Assembly: GCA_944358685.1 (NCBI GenBank)
Contig: CALVRQ010000034.1
Location: 1 to 8,588 of the forward strand
Source of the DNA: an uncultured Bacilli bacterium
GTDB taxonomy: Bacteria; Bacillota_I; Bacilli_A; RF39; UBA660
Direction: 5' to 3'
DNA: 8,588 nt
Shown here: positions 6,038-8,588 of the stretch, one piece after another
Layout of the letters: each line of letters starts with the position of its first letter
How positions within the stretch are numbered: position 1 is the first letter of the stretch
Translations under genes and position numbers: made by a program
Notes under the pieces: model-generated
Databases searched by the model: none
Seen by the model: only the letters and a program-made list of their open reading frames with translations
Told to the model about the DNA's origin: nothing

Positions 6038-6529
6038 TTACTTATAAATACTAACCGCTGTTACATTATGTAAAACATCTTTTAAAATAACCGAATTTGC
6101 TCCAATCTTCACATCATCTCCAATATTAATATTACCAAGCACTTTTGCCCCAGCTCCTATCATCACTCTACTACCTATATTAGGATGTCTCTTTCCCCAT
6201 TCTTTACCAGTACCACCCAAAGTCACTCCATGATAAATTACTACATCATCTCCAATTACCGCCGTCTCACCAATAACAACTCCAAAACCATGGTCAATAA
6301 ATAATCTTTTACCTATTTTAGCACCTGGATGAATCTCAATACTGGTTAACCTTTTACCAATCTCCATCCAAAATCTTGCCCAAAAATAACATTTTTTCAA
6401 ATAAAAAAATCTCGAAATTTTATAATAAACTAACGCCCAAAATCCAGGATATAAAAACACTTCTACTTTATTTTTAAAAGATGGATCATTCTTTTTAACC
6501 GCTTCCAAAAAATCTTTATATAATCTCAT
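6038..6529 (-). CDS. cysE: Serine O-acetyltransferase, short EpsC/CysE-like form
   Basis: 163 residues from an ATG preceded by AGGTGAT. Residues 1-55 are a short helical region; residues 64-155 are a left-handed beta-helix of hexapeptide repeats. The diagnostic run is [10 protein letters not shown] (64-73), [16 protein letters not shown] (77-92), [11 protein letters not shown] (99-109) and RHPNIG (114-119), with His80 matching the catalytic His158 of E. coli CysE, Glu65 in the place of its Asp143, and His115 of RHP also conserved. The enzyme makes O-acetylserine from serine and acetyl-CoA, the first step of cysteine synthesis. The C-terminus is odd: the usual VGxPAK ending is replaced by VSIYK and stop, so the tail that docks into cysteine synthase is missing. 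No cysK is next to it; the nearest genes are a kinase and an ABC operon. An acetyltransferase for another hydroxyl substrate is possible but less likely. Confidence 0.88.
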   Translation of the reverse strand: MRLYKDFLEAVKKNDPSFKNKVEVFLYPGFWALVYYKISRFFYLKKCYFWARFWMEIGKRLTSIEIHPGAKIGKRLFIDHGFGVVIGETAVIGDDVVIYHGVTLGGTGKEWGKRHPNIGSRVMIGAGAKVLGNINIGDDVKIGANSVILKDVLHNVTAVSIYK

Positions 6530-6540
6530 CTATATCACCT

Positions 6541-6546
6541 ATTATA
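6541..6546 (-). promoter_or_regulatory. Possible -10 box of the serine acetyltransferase gene
   Basis: TATAAT on the - strand lies 11 bases before the ATG, right next to AGGTGAT. A promoter is expected here because a terminator closes the upstream operon. However, initiation from this box would fall within or after the ribosome site, and no good -35 is present at 16-18 bases, so the true promoter may lie slightly further upstream in this very AT-rich stretch. Confidence 0.25.
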
Positions 6547-6577
6547 TGATATTAAATAAAGTAAAATAAAACATAAT

Positions 6578-6618
6578 TAAAAACACTAAAAAACTCAAAT
6601 TTATTCCAAATTGAGTTT
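6578..6618 (-). terminator. Intrinsic terminator of the GntR-ABC operon
   Basis: AAACTCAA-a-TTT (6591-6602) and AAATTGAGTTT (6608-6618) form an 11-bp stem with one bulged base and a 5-base loop. On the - strand it is followed by TTTTTAGTGTTTTT. The stop codon of the permease (6601-6603) is inside the hairpin. Confidence 0.75.
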
Positions 6619-7383
6619 TTTATCCATAAATCTATAACTAATATAATAGTAAACACCACCTAATAAGGCTGTAAAAAACATAAAAATTGAGAAGAAACTG
6701 ATTAAATCTTTCATCATAAATGTACCATTATCTAAATTAGACATAAACGATGGATTAATAATCATAATTATACCAAGTAAACCTAAATATAAAAATTCCA
6801 TTACAAAGTAAAATATCAATCCACATACTACCGAATTCACTAATTTGTTTGAACTTCTACTATAACCTATTGCAATTGAAGCATAAACCATTAAAATAGT
6901 TGTTATATAACCAATAATGCCATAAACTATCATAAAAAGTAAAAATTCGTAAATCTTCATTCCATAAATAGATAAATTAAATCCTTTTATCACTTCACCA
7001 AATAAACCTTCTTGATAAAAAGCAATTATTAAACTAACAATTAAAACTAAAGCTGTCACAACAAATGCCACTAATGAAACAAGTACTTTAGAAAGTAATA
7101 ATGTTCCCTTCTTAACTGGAAGTGTATGTGTTAAATAGCCTTCATCCTTAAACAAATTATCTAAATAATATTTAACCGAAAATATTCCAGTTAACACAAA
7201 AGATAATGCAGATAACATTACTAAAGCCACAATCATCAAACCACATATTATTGCAATCACCGAAATATTATCAAAAAAACCAAGTAATCTTATCATCACA
7301 CTTAAACCAAATAATACCACATATAATGGAATCAAATATCTACAAAGTGCCTTTAAATCATATTTTAAAACCTTACTTAACAT
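6601..7383 (-). CDS. ABC-2 type transporter permease
   Basis: 260 residues, with six predicted membrane spans at about 17-37, 41-70, 97-122, 144-171, 183-209 and 227-250. Between spans 2 and 3 is KDEGYLTHTLPVKKGTLLLSK (79-99), a cytosolic segment seen in Firmicutes exporter permeases partnered with YtrB/BcrA-type ATPases; it probably contacts the ATPase. The ATG overlaps the end of the ATPase gene by 7 bases, and GGAGG lies 5-6 bases upstream within that gene, so the two are translationally coupled and form one transporter. The substrate is unknown; related systems export antibiotics or respond to cell-wall stress. It is the last gene of the operon, ended by the hairpin at its stop codon. The short basic tail DKKLNLE is presumably cytosolic. 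Confidence 0.88.
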   Translation of the reverse strand: MLSKVLKYDLKALCRYLIPLYVVLFGLSVMIRLLGFFDNISVIAIICGLMIVALVMLSALSFVLTGIFSVKYYLDNLFKDEGYLTHTLPVKKGTLLLSKVLVSLVAFVVTALVLIVSLIIAFYQEGLFGEVIKGFNLSIYGMKIYEFLLFMIVYGIIGYITTILMVYASIAIGYSRSSNKLVNSVVCGLIFYFVMEFLYLGLLGIIMIINPSFMSNLDNGTFMMKDLISFFSIFMFFTALLGGVYYYISYRFMDKKLNLE

Positions 7384-8078
7384 TTAAACTCCTCCCTAAA
7401 TACTTCATCTATAGACTTACCACTTTCATTTCTTAACTTATCAGCATCCTCATATCTCGTAATTTTACCATCATCAATAAATATAACTTCATCTAATACC
7501 CTTTCAATATCACTAATTAAATGTGTAGACATTAAAATAGTTGAACCCTCATCAAAGTTATTTAAAATAGTATTCAAAATATAATCACGAGTTGCTGGAT
7601 CAACACCACCCATTGGCTCATCTAAAATATATAGTTTAGCTTTCCTACTCATAACTAACACTAATTGGACTTTTTCCTTCATTCCTTTAGACATCACTGA
7701 TAATTTATCATCAGCTTTAATTTTTAAATTATCAAGCAACTTATAAGCCTTATCACTATCAAAATCTTCATAAAAATCACTAAAATATTCAATAATATCT
7801 TTAACCTTCTTATGCATACTTAAATAAGTACGTTCTGGTAAATAAGAAATTATCTTTTTAGACTCAGTACCAACCACCTTACCATCTACTAAAATTTCTC
7901 CTTTATCTATTGATAAAAGACCATTAATAGCTTTAATAAGTGTAGTTTTACCACTACCATTTTTACCAAGCAAACCAACAATTTTACCACTAGGTAAACT
8001 TATACTAATATCTTTCAAAGCTTCCTTTTGTCCATAATTTTTACAAACATTCTTACACTCTAATAACAAATTATTCAT
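7377..8078 (-). CDS. ABC transporter ATP-binding protein (YtrB/BcrA-like)
   Basis: 233 residues with a complete nucleotide-binding domain: Walker A GKNGSGKTT (38-46), a variant signature MSKGM (129-133) in place of LSGGQ, Walker B LYILDEP (149-155) followed by a D-loop GGVD (157-160), and the switch histidine in STH (184-186). The Q-loop is replaced by YLPE (79-82), usual in this subgroup. It energises the adjacent permease from the cytosol. It overlaps the regulator gene by 8 bases and the permease by 7, the classic regulator-ATPase-permease order of GntR/YtrA operons. The start is slightly uncertain: the ATG at 8078 has AAGGGA directly against it, too close for a normal ribosome site, whereas a TTG at 8069 (residue 4) is about 8 bases away. 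A stop codon lies just upstream of the ATG in the same frame. Confidence 0.93.
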   Translation of the reverse strand: MNNLLLECKNVCKNYGQKEALKDISISLPSGKIVGLLGKNGSGKTTLIKAINGLLSIDKGEILVDGKVVGTESKKIISYLPERTYLSMHKKVKDIIEYFSDFYEDFDSDKAYKLLDNLKIKADDKLSVMSKGMKEKVQLVLVMSRKAKLYILDEPMGGVDPATRDYILNTILNNFDEGSTILMSTHLISDIERVLDEVIFIDDGKITRYEDADKLRNESGKSIDEVFREEFKC

Positions 8079-8421
8079 TCCCTTCTATCATCTCGATAAT
8101 CGTTTTTAAACTATAGCCCAAATCTTTCATATCGTTTATATAAAATATAGTTTTTTCTTGAGCTAAACTTTCCAAATAATTTTTAATTGTTTCTTTTTTT
8201 TCAGTAACAAATTTTCCATTAGTTCTTTCTGTATAAATTAGTTCTACATCCTCTAATTCACTTAAAGCTTTTTGCACCGTATTCGGATTAACTTTATACA
8301 TAACAGATAATTCTCTAACTGATGGAATCTTTTCACCAGATGAATACTTACCAGTAACAATATCTAAAGCTAATCTTTGAAATAATTGTAAATAAATAGG
8401 CGTTTCATTATTAAACTTCAA
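8071..8421 (-). CDS. GntR family transcriptional regulator, YtrA subfamily
   Basis: 116 residues, the short form typical of YtrA regulators. Residues 8-75 are the winged helix: TPIYLQLFQRLALDIVTGKY, then GEKIPSVRELSV (29-40), recognition helix around VNPNTVQKALSELE (44-57) and wing NGKFV (68-72). Residues 76-116 form a small helical dimerisation tail; there is no large ligand-binding domain. The start is TTG at 8421, preceded by GAGGTGAT; an in-frame TGA four codons upstream and the absence of another Met before residue 41 make this the only start that preserves the DNA-binding domain. YtrA-type proteins usually repress their own operon, and the promoter here is overlapped by a dyad. The gene overlaps the ATPase gene, so the regulator and transporter are made together. 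The inducer cannot be read from the sequence. Confidence 0.92.
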   Translation of the reverse strand: MKFNNETPIYLQLFQRLALDIVTGKYSSGEKIPSVRELSVMYKVNPNTVQKALSELEDVELIYTERTNGKFVTEKKETIKNYLESLAQEKTIFYINDMKDLGYSLKTIIEMIEGNE

Positions 8422-8434
8422 CCAATCACCTCAC

Positions 8435-8454
8435 TGTACTAACACAATAATACA
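8435..8454. promoter_or_regulatory. Candidate GntR/YtrA operator
   Basis: On the - strand the 20 bases fit TGTAYTA-N6-TARTACA, an interrupted dyad with six of seven positions symmetric in each half. It covers the whole -10 box and the expected transcription start of the GntR operon, as an autorepressor site would. Assigning it to the encoded regulator is inference from position. Confidence 0.5.
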
Positions 8455-8475
8455 ATAAAATTATAAATTTGTCAA
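8447..8475 (-). promoter_or_regulatory. Consensus promoter of the GntR-ABC operon
   Basis: TTGACA (8470-8475, - strand) and TATTAT (8447-8452) are 17 bases apart, matching the vegetative consensus at 11 of 12 positions. The expected start is near 8440, giving a leader of about 18 bases that carries GAGGTGAT before the TTG start. Confidence 0.85.
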
Positions 8476-8476
8476 C

Positions 8477-8509
8477 AAAAAAACTTACTTAAAATAAATT
8501 AAGTAAGTT
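8477..8509 (-). terminator. Intrinsic terminator of the tRNA transcript
   Basis: AACTTACTTAA (8482-8492) and TTAAGTAAGTT (8499-8509) are a perfect 11-bp inverted repeat with a 6-base loop. On the - strand the stem is followed by a run of T (8481-8477 plus the end of the stem). It lies 12 bases beyond the tRNA 3' end and separates it from the GntR promoter. Confidence 0.85.
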
Positions 8510-8521
8510 AATAATCAATAA

Positions 8522-8588
8522 TGGCGGAGCAGGAGGGATTTGAACCCTCGCGCCGGTTGCCCGACCTACACCCTTAGCAGGGGCGCCT
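8522..8588 (-). tRNA. tRNA-Ser(GCU), 3' part, cut by the window edge
   Basis: Read on the - strand: anticodon loop CTGCTAA (anticodon GCT, reading AGC/AGU) in a stem CGCCC/GGGTG, a long variable arm GTCGG-GCAA-CCGGC typical of class II serine tRNAs, T-arm GAGGG-TTCAAAT-CCCTC, acceptor strand CTGCTCC, discriminator G and an encoded CCA at 8524-8522. The D-arm and 5' acceptor strand lie beyond the window. Confidence 0.95.

Noticed and set aside
6038..6060. Frameshift at the end of the serine acetyltransferase gene
   Set aside because: I looked for the missing PAK-type tail in the bases after the stop and found none in another frame; the following bases carry the -10-like box and the next gene.
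7206..7436. Open frame of 76 codons on the + strand
   Set aside because: It is antisense to the permease and ATPase genes, with no supporting motif or ribosome site.
3423..8078. One coordinated operon from GntR to the sulfotransferase
   Set aside because: Strong terminators at 6591-6618 and 5421-5457 and separate promoter-like boxes break the block into several units.
1..8588. Recoding of TGA as Trp, as in Mycoplasma
   Set aside because: All frames close without reading TGA, Trp residues are TGG where checked, and TGA terminates the kinase gene at 5430-5432.

Overview
This is an AT-rich window with tightly packed genes, typical of a low-GC Gram-positive bacterium, probably a host- or gut-associated member of the Bacilli/Erysipelotrichia-Mollicutes side of the Firmicutes. 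That placement is inference. It rests on the base composition, strong AGGAGG-type ribosome sites, intrinsic terminators with long U-tracts, a GntR/YtrA-type ABC operon, a GH25 lysozyme, a PAPS-independent arylsulfate sulfotransferase, and a secreted asparagine-rich protein of a kind I associate with uncultured gut Firmicutes. TGA acts as a stop and no in-frame TGA is read as Trp, so the standard code applies.

Layout, left to right. At 4-165 on the + strand is a small two-CxxC zinc-ribbon-like protein. It may be the tail of a larger gene or mobile element to the left. Everything else is on the - strand, so transcription runs right to left and converges on this small gene at a bidirectional hairpin near 272-301. 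In - strand transcription order the window holds: the 3' part of a tRNA-Ser(GCU) with its terminator; a three-gene operon of GntR/YtrA regulator, ABC ATPase and ABC-2 permease, ended by a hairpin; a short serine O-acetyltransferase; a thymidylate-kinase-like P-loop kinase, ended by a very strong hairpin; a membrane-anchored arylsulfate sulfotransferase with its own extended -10 promoter; a diacylglycerol/lipid kinase with a near-consensus promoter over an inverted repeat; a GH25 lysozyme with two C-terminal repeats; and a secreted modular protein of unknown function.

How the parts may work together. Most products act at or on the cell envelope (ABC exporter, sulfotransferase, lipid kinase, muramidase, secreted protein), but promoters and terminators split them into several small transcription units, so I do not claim one pathway. 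The clearest regulatory unit is the GntR operon, where a consensus TTGACA-17-TATTAT promoter is overlapped by a dyad of the form TGTAYTA-N6-TARTACA, suggesting autoregulation. I see no phage module, CRISPR array or complete mobile element. The least explained parts are the secreted protein at 316-1233, the small zinc-ribbon protein at the left edge, and the sulfotransferase, whose substrate is unknown.
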